A stretch of 64,000 bases of DNA, from positions 62,001 to 126,000 of the forward strand of contig NZ_RBTP01000033.1 in assembly GCF_003702045.1 (NCBI RefSeq), read 5' to 3'. The notes under the pieces were generated by a model. That model worked only from the letters and a program-made list of their open reading frames with translations, searched no databases and was not told the origin of the DNA. This DNA comes from Pseudomonas viridiflava. GTDB lineage: Bacteria > Pseudomonadota > Gammaproteobacteria > Pseudomonadales > Pseudomonadaceae. The position numbers and the translations under genes are program-made. Position 1 is the first letter of the stretch. Every line of letters begins with the position of its first letter. Below, in pieces: positions 18,463 to 27,871 of the stretch.

Positions 18463-19395
18463 TTATTTATGCTTCCTGTATAGCTTCGGTTCACCGGCGG
18501 GTCGACTTTTGAAGCGCCGATGGGCCCAAAGATATTGCGACGGGCACTGCGTGATGGCACGTTCTACCCATTGATTGATCCGCAGGCAATCCGCTTCGTC
18601 GCTCTCGCCCGGAAAGTGTTGCATTGGCGGATGGATCACCAGCCGATAGCCGCTGCCGTCCGCCAGACGCTGCTGGGTAAACGGTACCACCTGAGCGCGG
18701 CCCAGCTTGGCGAACTTGCTGGTCGCCGTCACAGTCGCCGCCTGGATGCCAAACAGCGGCACGAACACGCTCTGCTTGGCGCCGTAGTCCTGATCCGGCG
18801 CATACCAGATCGCCCGCCCGGCGCGCAGCAGCTTGAGCATGCCGCGCACGTCTTCACGCTCCACAGCCAGCGAGTCGAGGTTATGACGCTCGCGACCGCG
18901 CCGCTGGACGAAGTCGAACAGCGCGTTACGGTGTTCGCGGTACATGCCGTCAATGGTGTGTTGCTGACCGAGCAACGCCGCACCGATTTCCAGTGTCGTG
19001 AAATGCAGGGCCATCAAAATCACGCCCTCACCCTTCTGTTGGGCGTTCTGCAAATGCTCCAGGCCTTCGATGTGGGCCAGCTTTGCCAGCCGTTGTTTCG
19101 TCCACCACCAACTCATGGCCATTTCAAAGAAAGCGATGCCGGTCGAGGCGAAGTTTTCCTTGAGCAATCGCTTGCGCTCGGCAGCGGACAGGTGCGGGAA
19201 ACACAGCTCCAGATTGCGCGAGGCAATATATTTTCGATCAGTGGCGACCCTGTACATGACCGCGCCCAAGAGCCGACCGATGACCAGCAGCACGCGAAAC
19301 GGCAGTTGCACGATCAGCCACAGAAGCCCCAGCCCCAGCCATAGCGGCCAGAAACGAGGGTGAAGGAAACGGGCGTTAAAGCGCGGGCGATCCAT
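18463..19395 (-). CDS. lpxL: lipid A biosynthesis acyltransferase, LpxL/HtrB family
   Basis: 310 residues from the ATG at 19395; the frame is open far upstream but without related sequence. One N-terminal membrane anchor ([20 protein letters not shown]) precedes the LPLAT domain with the catalytic HFTTLE (HX4E) motif and [18 protein letters not shown]. The enzyme transfers a secondary laurate or similar chain to the lipid A precursor at the inner membrane. Pseudomonads have two or more homologues, so lpxL1 versus lpxL2/lpxM is open. It is divergent from minC with a 120-base shared promoter region. Confidence 0.9.
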   Translation of the reverse strand: MDRPRFNARFLHPRFWPLWLGLGLLWLIVQLPFRVLLVIGRLLGAVMYRVATDRKYIASRNLELCFPHLSAAERKRLLKENFASTGIAFFEMAMSWWWTKQRLAKLAHIEGLEHLQNAQQKGEGVILMALHFTTLEIGAALLGQQHTIDGMYREHRNALFDFVQRRGRERHNLDSLAVEREDVRGMLKLLRAGRAIWYAPDQDYGAKQSVFVPLFGIQAATVTATSKFAKLGRAQVVPFTQQRLADGSGYRLVIHPPMQHFPGESDEADCLRINQWVERAITQCPSQYLWAHRRFKSRPAGEPKLYRKHK

Positions 19396-19515
19396 TTGGG
19401 CTTCCGTCAGAACAAAGGCCGCGCATTCTACATCGGTTCGACCGGCTTGCGGCCTGCGGGCGTTCTCGTTATAAGTCTCGGCACTTTTAGCGACAAGCTG
19501 TTGTGTAAGCCGACC

Positions 19516-20256
19516 ATGAGCCAGATTGAATCGCAAAACCAAGAACCTGTATTCCAGCTCAAGGGCAGCATGCTTGCCATCACGGTGATGGAGCTGGCCC
19601 GGACCAATCTTGAAGCGCTTGACCGGCAGTTGGCGGCAAAAGTCGCACAGGCGCCCAATTTCTTCAGCAACACCCCGCTGATCCTGGCACTGGACAAACT
19701 TGCGCCCAACGAAGGCTCGGTAGACCTGCCGGGTCTGGTGCGCATCTGCCGCCAACACGGTTTGCGAACCCTGGCGATCCGCGCCAACCGCATCGAAGAC
19801 ATTGCAGCGGCCATCGCCGTCGACCTGCCGGTGCTGCCGCCGTCCGGCGCCCGTGAACGCGTGCTGGACCCTGTCGAAGCCGAAGCACCAAAAAAGATTT
19901 CCGACAAACCGCCCGAGCCGACCATCAAACCGACCCGCGTGATCACTGCGCCAGTGCGCGGCGGACAGCAGATTTACGCCCAAGGTGGCGATCTGGTGGT
20001 CGTGGCCCCGGTCAGTCCGGGTGCGGAACTTCTTGCCGATGGAAACATCCATGTGTACGGCCCAATGCGCGGCAGAGCGTTGGCAGGCATCAAGGGCGAC
20101 ACCAAGGCACGCATTTTCTGCCAGCAACTGAGCGCTGAGCTGATTTCCATCGCCGGGCAATACAAGGTCTCCGAAGACCTGCGCAGGGACCCACTCTGGG
20201 GCTCGCCGGTCCAGGTCAGCCTGTCAGGCGATGTGTTGAACATCATTCGGCTTTAA
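19516..20256 (+). CDS. minC: septum site-determining protein MinC
   Basis: 246 residues from the ATG at 19516. The N-terminal FtsZ-inhibiting domain ([15 protein letters not shown]) and the C-terminal beta-helical MinD-binding domain ([37 protein letters not shown]) are separated by a proline-rich linker ([11 protein letters not shown]). MinC blocks FtsZ polymerisation away from mid-cell. It is followed by minD and minE, but with a 231-base gap that may hold a separate minDE promoter. Confidence 0.95.
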   Translation: MSQIESQNQEPVFQLKGSMLAITVMELARTNLEALDRQLAAKVAQAPNFFSNTPLILALDKLAPNEGSVDLPGLVRICRQHGLRTLAIRANRIEDIAAAIAVDLPVLPPSGARERVLDPVEAEAPKKISDKPPEPTIKPTRVITAPVRGGQQIYAQGGDLVVVAPVSPGAELLADGNIHVYGPMRGRALAGIKGDTKARIFCQQLSAELISIAGQYKVSEDLRRDPLWGSPVQVSLSGDVLNIIRL

Positions 20257-20487
20257 CGGATACTGCCGCAATTTTCAAAGCATCTCTGATTCGTCGCGAA
20301 AACGTAGCAAAGGTTGTAGGAAATCCTGAGCAGCTCTGCTTCTCAGCCGGTATTTGACTCGAAAGTGGTAGCGTGGAGCTCTCTTTCCAGGATCAGGCCA
20401 CAAGATTTCCATAATTCTTCGACTAACGCCGCGTCAAGGGATGCTCTTCAGGGACCTAAAGTCCTTTTCCTCTAGGGGTGATTCACC

Positions 20488-21300
20488 TTGGCCAAGATTC
20501 TCGTTGTTACATCCGGCAAGGGTGGTGTGGGCAAGACCACCACCAGCGCCGCTATCGGTACAGGCCTCGCACTGCGCGGCCACAAGACTGTCATCGTCGA
20601 CTTCGACGTCGGCCTGCGTAACCTCGACCTGATCATGGGTTGTGAACGTCGCGTCGTGTACGATTTCGTCAACGTGGTCAATGGCGAGGCCAATCTGCAG
20701 CAGGCCTTGATCAAGGACAAGAAGATCGAAGGGCTGTTCGTACTAGCAGCCAGCCAGACCCGTGACAAGGAAGCCCTGACCAAGGAAGGCGTCGAAAGAG
20801 TCCTGATGGAACTCAAGGAATCGTTCGAATTCATCGTCTGCGATTCACCTGCAGGCATTGAAACCGGCGCGCACCTGGCGATGTACTTCGCCGACGAAGC
20901 CATCGTCGTGACCAACCCTGAAGTCTCGTCGGTACGCGACTCTGATCGTATGCTGGGCCTGTTGGCCAGCAAATCCCGTCGCGCCGAAAATGGCGAAGAC
21001 CCGATCAAGGAACACCTGCTGTTGACCCGCTACAACCCTGAGCGTGTCAGCAAGGGCGAAATGCTCGGCGTTGAAGACGTCAAGGAAATCCTGGCGGTTA
21101 CGCTGCTGGGTGTCATTCCCGAGTCGCAAGCGGTACTCAAAGCCTCGAACCAGGGCGTGCCAGTGATCCTCGATGACCAGAGCGATGCAGGCCAGGCTTA
21201 CAGCGATGCCGTTGACCGTCTACTGGGCAAAACTGTTGAACACCGGTTCCTGGATTTGAAGAAGAAAGGATTGTTTGAACGCCTGTTCGGGAGCAATTAA
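20488..21300 (+). CDS. minD: septum site-determining ATPase MinD
   Basis: 270 residues. The start is a TTG at 20488 with AGGGGTG at proper spacing, giving [10 protein letters not shown]; no ATG is possible near the conserved N-terminus. Deviant Walker [10 protein letters not shown] (residues 10-18), Walker B region CDSPAGIE, and a C-terminal amphipathic membrane-targeting helix ([11 protein letters not shown]) are visible. MinD recruits MinC to the membrane and is cycled by MinE. Confidence 0.97.
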   Translation: MAKILVVTSGKGGVGKTTTSAAIGTGLALRGHKTVIVDFDVGLRNLDLIMGCERRVVYDFVNVVNGEANLQQALIKDKKIEGLFVLAASQTRDKEALTKEGVERVLMELKESFEFIVCDSPAGIETGAHLAMYFADEAIVVTNPEVSSVRDSDRMLGLLASKSRRAENGEDPIKEHLLLTRYNPERVSKGEMLGVEDVKEILAVTLLGVIPESQAVLKASNQGVPVILDDQSDAGQAYSDAVDRLLGKTVEHRFLDLKKKGLFERLFGSN

Positions 21301-21554
21301 TGAACATTTTTGACTTCTTTCGTGACCGCAAAAAAGAAACTACGGCCTCGGTAGCGAAAGAGCGTCTGCAGATCATCGTTGCGCACGAACGTGGCCAACG
21401 GAGTACACCCGACTACCTTCCTGCCTTGCAGAAAGAACTGGTGGAAGTGATCCGTAAATACGTCAATATCGAGTCCGATCAGGTGCAGGTCGCTCTGGAA
21501 AACCAGGGCAGCTGTTCGATTCTGGAACTCAATATCACTCTGCCAGATCGCTGA
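21300..21554 (+). CDS. minE: cell division topological specificity factor MinE
   Basis: 84 residues with the membrane/MinD-binding N-terminus [12 protein letters not shown], the anti-MinCD helix ([14 protein letters not shown]) and the dimeric C-terminal domain ending [10 protein letters not shown]. Its ATG shares a base with the minD stop (TAATG), so the two are translationally coupled. Confidence 0.97.
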   Translation: MNIFDFFRDRKKETTASVAKERLQIIVAHERGQRSTPDYLPALQKELVEVIRKYVNIESDQVQVALENQGSCSILELNITLPDR

Positions 21555-21644
21555 TCAGGCAGTCGCTTGCAGCGGTATCGGCGCCCTCACCGTGAGGCAG
21601 CGCCTTTACCGCTGTTGGCGTTTCTCGCGTTTCGAGGCCGTTGC

Positions 21645-22280
21645 ATGCCGTTGTCGAACATCCGAATCATTCATCAGGACGCTGCCGTTCTGGTGATCGA
21701 TAAGCCTACCTTGCTGCTCTCCGTTCCTGGTCGTGCCGACGACAACAAGGACTGCCTGATCACCCGCCTGCAGGAAAACGGCTACCCCGAAGCCCGCATT
21801 GTCCATCGTCTGGACTGGGAAACCTCGGGCATCATTTTGCTGGCTCGCGATGCCGACACTCATCGCGAACTGTCGCGTCAGTTTCATGACCGCGAAACCG
21901 AAAAGGCCTACACCGCGTTGTGCTGGGGCCAGCCCGCGCTGGACAGCGGCAGTATCGATCTGCCATTGCGTTACGACCCGCCCACCAAACCGCGTCACGT
22001 GGTGGACCACGAGGCAGGCAAACATGCACTGACCTTCTGGAAGATCCTCGAACGCTACGACACGCATTGCCGGGTCGAACTGACGCCGATCACCGGCCGC
22101 TCTCATCAGTTGCGCGTACACATGCTGTCCATCGGGCATCCCCTGCTGGGCGACGGGCTGTACGCCCATCCCGAGGCGCTGGCGGCCTATCCGCGCCTGT
22201 GTCTGCACGCCAGCATGCTGAGCTTCACGCATCCCGTAAGCGGTGAGCGATTGACCTTCAAGTGCCCTGCTCCGTTTTGA
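21645..22280 (+). CDS. rluA: RluA-family pseudouridine synthase
   Basis: 211 residues starting at the ATG at 21645. The catalytic motif HRLDWETSG (Asp57) and the late GRSHQLRVHM element are those of RluA. The short length, with no S4 domain, matches RluA proper, which modifies 23S rRNA U746 and several tRNAs at U32, rather than RluC/RluD. It follows minE by 90 bases, the usual place in pseudomonads. Confidence 0.9.
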   Translation: MPLSNIRIIHQDAAVLVIDKPTLLLSVPGRADDNKDCLITRLQENGYPEARIVHRLDWETSGIILLARDADTHRELSRQFHDRETEKAYTALCWGQPALDSGSIDLPLRYDPPTKPRHVVDHEAGKHALTFWKILERYDTHCRVELTPITGRSHQLRVHMLSIGHPLLGDGLYAHPEALAAYPRLCLHASMLSFTHPVSGERLTFKCPAPF

Positions 22281-22344
22281 CGGCAACGACCGTAGAAACG
22301 CGCCTGCCTGTCAAACACTGGGTTTCCTGAATTAAGCACGGTTT

Positions 22345-22490
22345 TTGTGGGAGGCTTCATCACGCCTTCGACGTGGCGCTGTAGCGCCGCAAACATGGCC
22401 AGTCGTGGGCGCGGACCTGTCCGCGAATGCTGCATTTCAGCCGCTGAACATTCATCGGCTGCCCCCTCTTCGCGGACAAGTCCGCTCCCA
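22345..22490. repeat. REP cluster: one CGTAGCGCT-type element plus an inverted REP pair
   Basis: 22405-22430 (GTGGGCGCGGACCTGTCCGCG) and 22468-22490 (CGCGGACAAGTCCGCTCCCA) are inverted REP arms about 38 bases apart. Just before, 22358-22393 (CACGCCTTCGACGTGGCGCT...) matches repeats at 35699-35731 and, inverted, 44880-44913. The whole 22281-22641 interval is otherwise gene-free. Confidence 0.8.
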
Positions 22491-22641
22491 TAAAAACCGC
22501 TTTCATTCAGGAATTTAGGCGTTGCTTGATAAGAGACGCCTTGCCGCGATTTTGTATGACTGCCAACGATAGCGGTGCTTCCCACATACAGAGTTCACGG
22601 CCAATGCGGTAAACTCGCGGCATTGCTGTCTGGAGCTATTT

Positions 22642-23931
22642 ATGCGCGAAGAGTTGAATAAAGGCCTGATCGATTTCCTCAAGGCCTCTCCTACACCGTT
22701 CCATGCCACCGCCACCCTTGTGCAACACCTCGAAGCAGCGGGTTTCCAGCGTCTGGACGAGCGCGACACCTGGTTCATCGAAACCGGTGGCCGCTATTAC
22801 GTCACGCGCAATGACTCCTCCATCGTCGCCTTTCGCATGGGCCGCCAGTCGCCACTGACCGGCGGTATCCGCATGGTCGGCGCGCACACCGACAGCCCTT
22901 GCCTGCGAGTCAAGCCGCAACCCGAGCTGCAACGCCAGGGTTTCTGGCAGTTGGGCGTCGAGGTGTACGGCGGCGCACTGTTGGCCCCCTGGTTCGACCG
23001 CGACCTGTCGCTGGCCGGTCGGGTCACCTTCCGCCGTGACGGCAAGGTCGAGAGTCAGTTGATCGACTTCAAGCTGCCGATCGCGATCATTCCCAACCTG
23101 GCGATCCACTTGAACCGCACCGCCAACGAAGGCTGGGCGATCAATGCCCAGAACGAGCTGCCGCCGATCCTGGCCCAAGTGGCCGGTGACGAACGTGCCG
23201 ACTTCCGCGCCCTGCTGACCGATCAACTGGCCCGCGAGCACGGCCTGAACGCCGACGTGGTGCTGGATTACGAGTTGAGCTTCTACGACACCCAAAGTGC
23301 TGCGGTGGTCGGCCTGAATGGCGATTTCCTGGCCGGTGCGCGCCTGGACAACCTGCTGTCCTGCTTCGCCGGGCTGCAAGCGCTGCTCAACAGCGACAGC
23401 GACGAAACAGCGCTGCTGGTGTGCACCGATCACGAAGAAGTCGGCTCGACTTCGGCCTGCGGTGCGGACAGTGCGATGCTGGAGCAGATCGTTCAGCGCC
23501 TGCTGCCGAGCAGCGAAGACTACGTGCGCACCGTCCAGAAATCGCTGCTGATTTCGGCTGACAACGCCCACGGCATTCACCCCAACTACGCTGAGAAACA
23601 CGACGCCAACCACGGACCGAAGCTCAATGCAGGCCCGGTGATCAAGGTCAACAGCAACCAGCGTTACGCCACCAACAGCGAAACCGCAGGGTTCTTCCGT
23701 CATCTGTGCATGGCCGAAGAAGTGCCGGTGCAGAGTTTCGTGGTGCGCAGCGACATGGCCTGCGGTTCGACCATCGGGCCGATCACTGCCAGTCATCTGG
23801 GCATCCGCACCGTCGACATCGGCTTGCCGACGTTTGCCATGCACTCGATTCGCGAGCTGGCGGGCAGTCACGATCTGGCACATCTGGTCAAGGTACTCAC
23901 CGCGTTTTACGAGAGCCACGAGTTGCCGTAA
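22642..23931 (+). CDS. apeB: M18 family aminopeptidase (aspartyl aminopeptidase type)
   Basis: 429 residues, the usual M18 length. Metal- and catalysis-linked motifs: [15 protein letters not shown] (first zinc His/Asp), [28 protein letters not shown] (Glu-Glu pair) and a final [11 protein letters not shown]. It is a cytoplasmic dodecameric aminopeptidase releasing acidic or other N-terminal residues. A ribosome site (CTGGAGC) precedes the ATG. Confidence 0.93.
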   Translation: MREELNKGLIDFLKASPTPFHATATLVQHLEAAGFQRLDERDTWFIETGGRYYVTRNDSSIVAFRMGRQSPLTGGIRMVGAHTDSPCLRVKPQPELQRQGFWQLGVEVYGGALLAPWFDRDLSLAGRVTFRRDGKVESQLIDFKLPIAIIPNLAIHLNRTANEGWAINAQNELPPILAQVAGDERADFRALLTDQLAREHGLNADVVLDYELSFYDTQSAAVVGLNGDFLAGARLDNLLSCFAGLQALLNSDSDETALLVCTDHEEVGSTSACGADSAMLEQIVQRLLPSSEDYVRTVQKSLLISADNAHGIHPNYAEKHDANHGPKLNAGPVIKVNSNQRYATNSETAGFFRHLCMAEEVPVQSFVVRSDMACGSTIGPITASHLGIRTVDIGLPTFAMHSIRELAGSHDLAHLVKVLTAFYESHELP

Positions 23932-23943
23932 CGCCCGGCATGA

Positions 23944-23973
23944 CGTTCGCGGGTTACAAACGGCCCGCGAACG
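23944..23973. terminator. hairpin between convergent apeB and gntR-type gene
   Basis: Perfect 10-bp stem CGTTCGCGGG / CCCGCGAACG with a 10-base loop in the 53 bases between convergent stops. No strong T-run, so efficiency is uncertain. Confidence 0.55.
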
Positions 23974-23984
23974 CTCGGTTTGCC

Positions 23985-24704
23985 TCAGATGTCCTGCACC
24001 ATCGCGCTCACGTGAATCGCATCGTGACGCCAGTACTCAAGATCACAATCGATCAGACGGCCTCGCTGATCGTAATTGATCCGGGCAATGCGCAAGCCAG
24101 GGCTGCCTGTCGAAACCTTCAAGGCCGCTGCCGCTTCGGCATGCAGAGCGGTCGGCACCATCTCGAAACGAACCTGCCCGTAGCGAAGGTCATACTGCCT
24201 GGCGTACAGCTCGGTCAGTGACTGCTCCATATCGAAATCCAGAATCCGCGGAAAGAATTCCGGTTTCAGATAATGCTCGACGTACAGCACCAGCCGCTGG
24301 TCGATGCGCCGTGCGCGGCATATCTGAATCACACTGGACAACGCAGGCAACTCAAGCATTTCGCAGATGGTTGCCGACGCAGGCTGCAAGCGGGCCGACA
24401 ACACCTGCGTCTGCGCAATTCGCCCCTGTGCCGAAACCATTGCGTGGAAGTGACTACGACGAATCAGGTCATAAGCCAGGCGCGGCGGTGAAATGAACCA
24501 GCCGCGGCGCTCCTCGCGGTACACCAACCCCTGTGCTTCGAGCTGCACGAGGGCCTCGCGCAAGGTAATGCGCGTGGTATCGAACACCTCGCTGAGCTTG
24601 CGCTCGGCAGGCAGCTTGCTGCCAGGTGTCAACAAGCCATGCTCGATCTGCTCCTGCAAGGCGTTGCAGATGGTTGTTACCGCTCGTGGCACATCGTCGC
24701 GCAT
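23985..24704 (-). CDS. GntR family transcriptional regulator with UTRA domain
   Basis: 239 residues. The N-terminal winged helix is of GntR type (LTPGSKLPAERKLSEVFDTT, RITLREALVQLEAQGLVYRE); the C-terminal ~150 residues form a UTRA/HutC ligand domain (YVEHYLKPEFFP, RFEMVPTALHAEAAAALKV). It is divergent from the binding protein/phosphatase/ABC operon; a TGGACTAGACCA site lies just upstream of its own start and a related site in front of the operon, so it probably represses both. In UTRA regulators of this type the ligand is usually the transported compound or its breakdown product. The subfamily is close to phosphonate and amino-sugar regulators. Confidence 0.92.
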   Translation of the reverse strand: MRDDVPRAVTTICNALQEQIEHGLLTPGSKLPAERKLSEVFDTTRITLREALVQLEAQGLVYREERRGWFISPPRLAYDLIRRSHFHAMVSAQGRIAQTQVLSARLQPASATICEMLELPALSSVIQICRARRIDQRLVLYVEHYLKPEFFPRILDFDMEQSLTELYARQYDLRYGQVRFEMVPTALHAEAAAALKVSTGSPGLRIARINYDQRGRLIDCDLEYWRHDAIHVSAMVQDI

Positions 24705-24716
24705 TGGCTACCTGTC

Positions 24717-24728
24717 TGGACTAGACCA
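24717..24728. promoter_or_regulatory. putative GntR/UTRA operator, regulator side
   Basis: TGGACTAGACCA, an imperfect copy of the palindrome TGGTCTAGACCA bound by HutC-subfamily GntR regulators. It ends 13 bases upstream of the regulator start codon, suggesting autorepression. Confidence 0.65.
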
Positions 24729-24997
24729 GCCCTGTCATGGGGCACGCTTTTACCCCTGTCGTCGTCATCAATCGTGTTTTAGCAAGCCTAGGCCGGGTCT
24801 GTGACCGTCCTGTGACACTGCGCTTCATGATCCATGCCAACCGACGCGCAAACAGCCCTCAAGCCCTTGAACGGCAAGCCTTTGAGTCTGGTCTACGCTT
24901 AGCGCCAGGCACTGCCCAAATGCAGGCAATGTGGAATCAACCGTGTTGCCCGACACGAAAATGTCATGCAACAGGCCTAACTTGGCTCAGGTATTGC

Positions 24998-25009
24998 TGA
25001 TCTAGACCA
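24998..25009. promoter_or_regulatory. putative GntR/UTRA operator, operon side
   Basis: TGATCTAGACCA shares TCTAGACCA with the palindrome consensus and lies 51 bases before the binding-protein ATG. The 355-base gap 24705-25059 contains no gene. Confidence 0.65.
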
Positions 25010-25059
25010 CATCATCCGCAACGAACACTTCAGCTAAAGAAGTGCACTAGGAGCTTCGA

Positions 25060-26127
25060 ATGAAACATTTTTTGTTGGCATCACTCCTCGGCTCGGCCAT
25101 CGCCATGAGCGCGTCCGTTATGGCTGCGGACACGGACCTTAAGACACTCGAAGCCGCAGCCAAGGCTGAAGGCGCCATCAACAGCCTCGGCATGCCGGAT
25201 GACTGGGCGAACTGGGGCGGCATCTGGACCGATCTGGAAGCCAAGTACGGTCTTAAACACACCGACACCGACATGAGCTCGGCGCAGGAAGTGGCCAAGT
25301 TCGATGCGGAAAAAGACAACGCCAGCGGCGACATCGGTGACGTCGGCGCAGCCTTCGGTCCCATCGCCGTTGCCAAGGGCGTCACTCAGCCCTACAAGCC
25401 AAGCACCTGGGCGCAGATTCCAGACTGGGCCAAGGACACGGACGGTCACTGGGCACTGGCCTACACCGGCACCATCGCGTTCATCGTGAACAAGAATCTG
25501 CTGCACGGATCTGAAATCCCGAAAACCTGGGCCGACCTGAAAACCGGTAAATACAAGGTGTCCATCGGTGACGTAAGCTCGGCGGCTCAGGCCTCCAACG
25601 GCGTGCTGGCTGCTGCCTTCGCCATGAAAGGCGACGAAAAGAATATCGAGCCCGGCCTGCAACTGTTCACTGAACTGGCCAAACAAAAACGTCTGTCGCT
25701 GGCCAACCCAACCATTCAGACCATCGAAAAGGGTGAAGTCGAAGTGGGTGTGGTCTGGGACTTCAATGGCCTGAACTATCGCGCCAAGATGACCAAACCC
25801 GATGATTACGTGGTGCTGATCCCATCGGACGGCTCGGTCATCTCCGGCTACACCACCATCATCAACAAATACGCCAAGCACCCGAACGCGGCCAAACTGG
25901 CGCGCGAATATGTCTTCAGCGACGCGGGCCAGATTCAGTTGGCCAAAGGCAACGCACGCCCGATTCGTGCCGAGCACGTCACCTTGCCGGAAGACGTGAA
26001 AGCCAAGCTGCTGCCCAACGAGCAGTACAAAAACGTGACGCCGATCAAGGACGCCGAAGCCTGGGAAAGAACCTCCAAGTCGCTGCCTCAGAAGTGGAAC
26101 GAGCAGGTCATCATCGAGATGAACTGA
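25060..26127 (+). CDS. ABC transporter substrate-binding protein
   Basis: 355 residues with a signal peptide (AIAMSASVMA|AD). It belongs to the PotD/iron/phosphonate-type extracellular solute-binding class: the motifs DIGDVGAAFG, AFIVNKNLLHGSEIPKTWADL and PSDGSVISGYTTIINKYAKHPNAAKLA are typical of this fold. The ATG follows AGGAGC. It leads a six-gene operon with two permeases and an ATPase. The ligand cannot be read from sequence; the phosphatases in the operon point to an organophosphorus compound. Confidence 0.9.
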   Translation: MKHFLLASLLGSAIAMSASVMAADTDLKTLEAAAKAEGAINSLGMPDDWANWGGIWTDLEAKYGLKHTDTDMSSAQEVAKFDAEKDNASGDIGDVGAAFGPIAVAKGVTQPYKPSTWAQIPDWAKDTDGHWALAYTGTIAFIVNKNLLHGSEIPKTWADLKTGKYKVSIGDVSSAAQASNGVLAAAFAMKGDEKNIEPGLQLFTELAKQKRLSLANPTIQTIEKGEVEVGVVWDFNGLNYRAKMTKPDDYVVLIPSDGSVISGYTTIINKYAKHPNAAKLAREYVFSDAGQIQLAKGNARPIRAEHVTLPEDVKAKLLPNEQYKNVTPIKDAEAWERTSKSLPQKWNEQVIIEMN

Positions 26128-26225
26128 TCCGCCACGCGACTCACGGATGAGGTCGCACCTCACAGCCGGGCGAGCCCCCTCGCCCGCGCCTGATTCCGAC
26201 TTACCTTCGTGCAAGCGAGTCGCCC

Positions 26226-27032
26226 ATGAAACACAACGTCATTCTTGTCGTGCTCGACGGCCTCAACCATGAAGTGGCTCGCGATGCGATGGGCCATCTT
26301 CAGGCCTGGCACGCCGCCGGACGCGCAGCGCTGTACAAGCTGGAATGCGAGCTTCCAGCGCTGTCGCGCCCCCTGTACGAATGCATTCTGACCGGCGTCG
26401 CGCCCATCGACAGTGGCATCGTGCACAACAACGTTTCGCGCCTGTCTCGTGAACGCAGCGTGTTTCATTACGCCCGCGATGCCGGATTGAGCACGGCCGC
26501 CGCCGCCTACCACTGGTTCAGTGAGTTGTACAACCGAACGCCGTTCAACGCCGCCCGCGACCGTCATACCGACGCGCCGGAACTGCCGATCCAGCATGGG
26601 CTGTTCTACTGGGCCGATCACTACCCCGACTCGCACCTGTTCGCCGACGCTGAAAGCCTGCGCTTGAAACACGCGCCGAACTTTCTGTTGATTCACCCCA
26701 TGAACATCGACGACGCCGGGCACAAGCACGGCCTCGACACCCCGCAATACCGCAACAGCGCACGCAGCGCCGACATCATCCTGGCTGATTACCTGCAGGG
26801 CTGGCTGGATGCGGGCTATCAGGTGTTGGTCACCGCCGACCACGGCATGAACAACGACCGCTCGCACAATGGCCTGCTGCCTGAGGAACGCGAAGTGCCC
26901 TTGTTCGTGCTGGGCGATGCGTTCAGCCTCGACCCTGACGCCAGACCGCGCCAGACCGACCTGTGCGGCACCCTCTGCGAACTGCTCGGCGTGCCCCACG
27001 ACAAACCCGTGTGCCGGGAGATCCTCAATTGA
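26226..27032 (+). CDS. alkaline phosphatase superfamily hydrolase (NPP-like)
   Basis: 268 residues, cytoplasmic (no signal). Metal ligands of the nucleotide pyrophosphatase/phosphodiesterase branch are readable: VVLDG (Asp11), a likely nucleophile Ser47 in PALSRPLYE, IDDAGHKHG (Asp162/His166, Asp163/His168) and TADHGMN (Asp205, His206). It is much shorter than typical secreted NPPs. It lies within an ABC import operon between the binding protein and the first permease, so it may hydrolyse the imported phosphate ester or phosphonate. Phosphonoacetate hydrolase belongs to the same superfamily and is an alternative. Confidence 0.85.
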   Translation: MKHNVILVVLDGLNHEVARDAMGHLQAWHAAGRAALYKLECELPALSRPLYECILTGVAPIDSGIVHNNVSRLSRERSVFHYARDAGLSTAAAAYHWFSELYNRTPFNAARDRHTDAPELPIQHGLFYWADHYPDSHLFADAESLRLKHAPNFLLIHPMNIDDAGHKHGLDTPQYRNSARSADIILADYLQGWLDAGYQVLVTADHGMNNDRSHNGLLPEEREVPLFVLGDAFSLDPDARPRQTDLCGTLCELLGVPHDKPVCREILN

Positions 27033-27871
27033 CCACCTTTACCCGCGGCAAATGGCTGGCGCTGTTGTGCCTGGTGCCGTTCGCACTGTTCTTCATCGTG
27101 TTCCAAATCGCTCCGCTGTTCTGGGTGGCAATCCACAGTGTGCAGAGCGACAGCGGTTGGGGCCTGGAGAACTTCAGCAAGGCCTTCAATTCACGTTTCT
27201 ATCGTCAGGCTATGCAGTTCAGCCTGGAGATCAGTTTCTGGTCGAGCCTGTTCGGGATTCTGATTTCCATCCTGGGGGCGTATTCGCTGCGCAAGGTGGA
27301 TTCGCGGCTGCGGGATTTCGTCAATTCGTTCGCCAACATGACCAGCAACTTCGCCGGCGTGCCGCTGGCGTTCGCGTTCATCATCCTGCTGGGCTTCAAT
27401 GGCGCGCTGACCCTGATTCTGAAAGACGCGGGCATCATCGATGACTTCAATCTGTACTCCAAGACCGGGCTGATCATCCTCTACACCTACTTCCAGATTC
27501 CCCTCGGCGTTCTGCTGCTGTACCCGGCGTTCGATGCCGTGCGCGAGGACTGGAATGAGTCCGCTGCGCTGCTGGGTGCCAGTAGCTTCCAGTTCTGGCG
27601 CTACATCGGTATCCCGGTGTTGACGCCTGCGCTGCTGGGCACGTTCGTCATTCTGTTGGCCAATGCGCTGGGCGCGTACGCCACGGTCTACGCGCTGACC
27701 ACCGGCAACTTCAACGTTCTGCCGATCCGAATCGCCGCGATGGTGGCTGGCGACATCACACTCGATCCGAACATGGCCAGTGCGCTGGCAATGATTCTGG
27801 TAGGGCTCATGACCCTGGTGACCGTGATCCATCAGTGGCTGTTGAAAAGGAGCTACCATGTCGCGCGTTGA
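27029..27871 (+). CDS. ABC transporter permease (first subunit)
   Basis: 280 residues from a TTG start at 27029 that overlaps the hydrolase stop (TTGA), with GGGAG at good spacing; this start gives the conserved beginning LTTFTRGKWLALLCLVPFALF. Six membrane helices and the EAA loop (EDWNESAALLGASSFQFWRY) identify a BPD_transp_1 permease of the PotB type. It pairs with the following permease, whose start overlaps it by 14 bases. Confidence 0.9.
   Translation: MTTFTRGKWLALLCLVPFALFFIVFQIAPLFWVAIHSVQSDSGWGLENFSKAFNSRFYRQAMQFSLEISFWSSLFGILISILGAYSLRKVDSRLRDFVNSFANMTSNFAGVPLAFAFIILLGFNGALTLILKDAGIIDDFNLYSKTGLIILYTYFQIPLGVLLLYPAFDAVREDWNESAALLGASSFQFWRYIGIPVLTPALLGTFVILLANALGAYATVYALTTGNFNVLPIRIAAMVAGDITLDPNMASALAMILVGLMTLVTVIHQWLLKRSYHVAR

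Noticed and set aside
19396..20160. N-terminal extension of the lpxL-type protein
   Set aside because: The frame is open far beyond the real start but runs antisense to minC and has no acyltransferase-like sequence.
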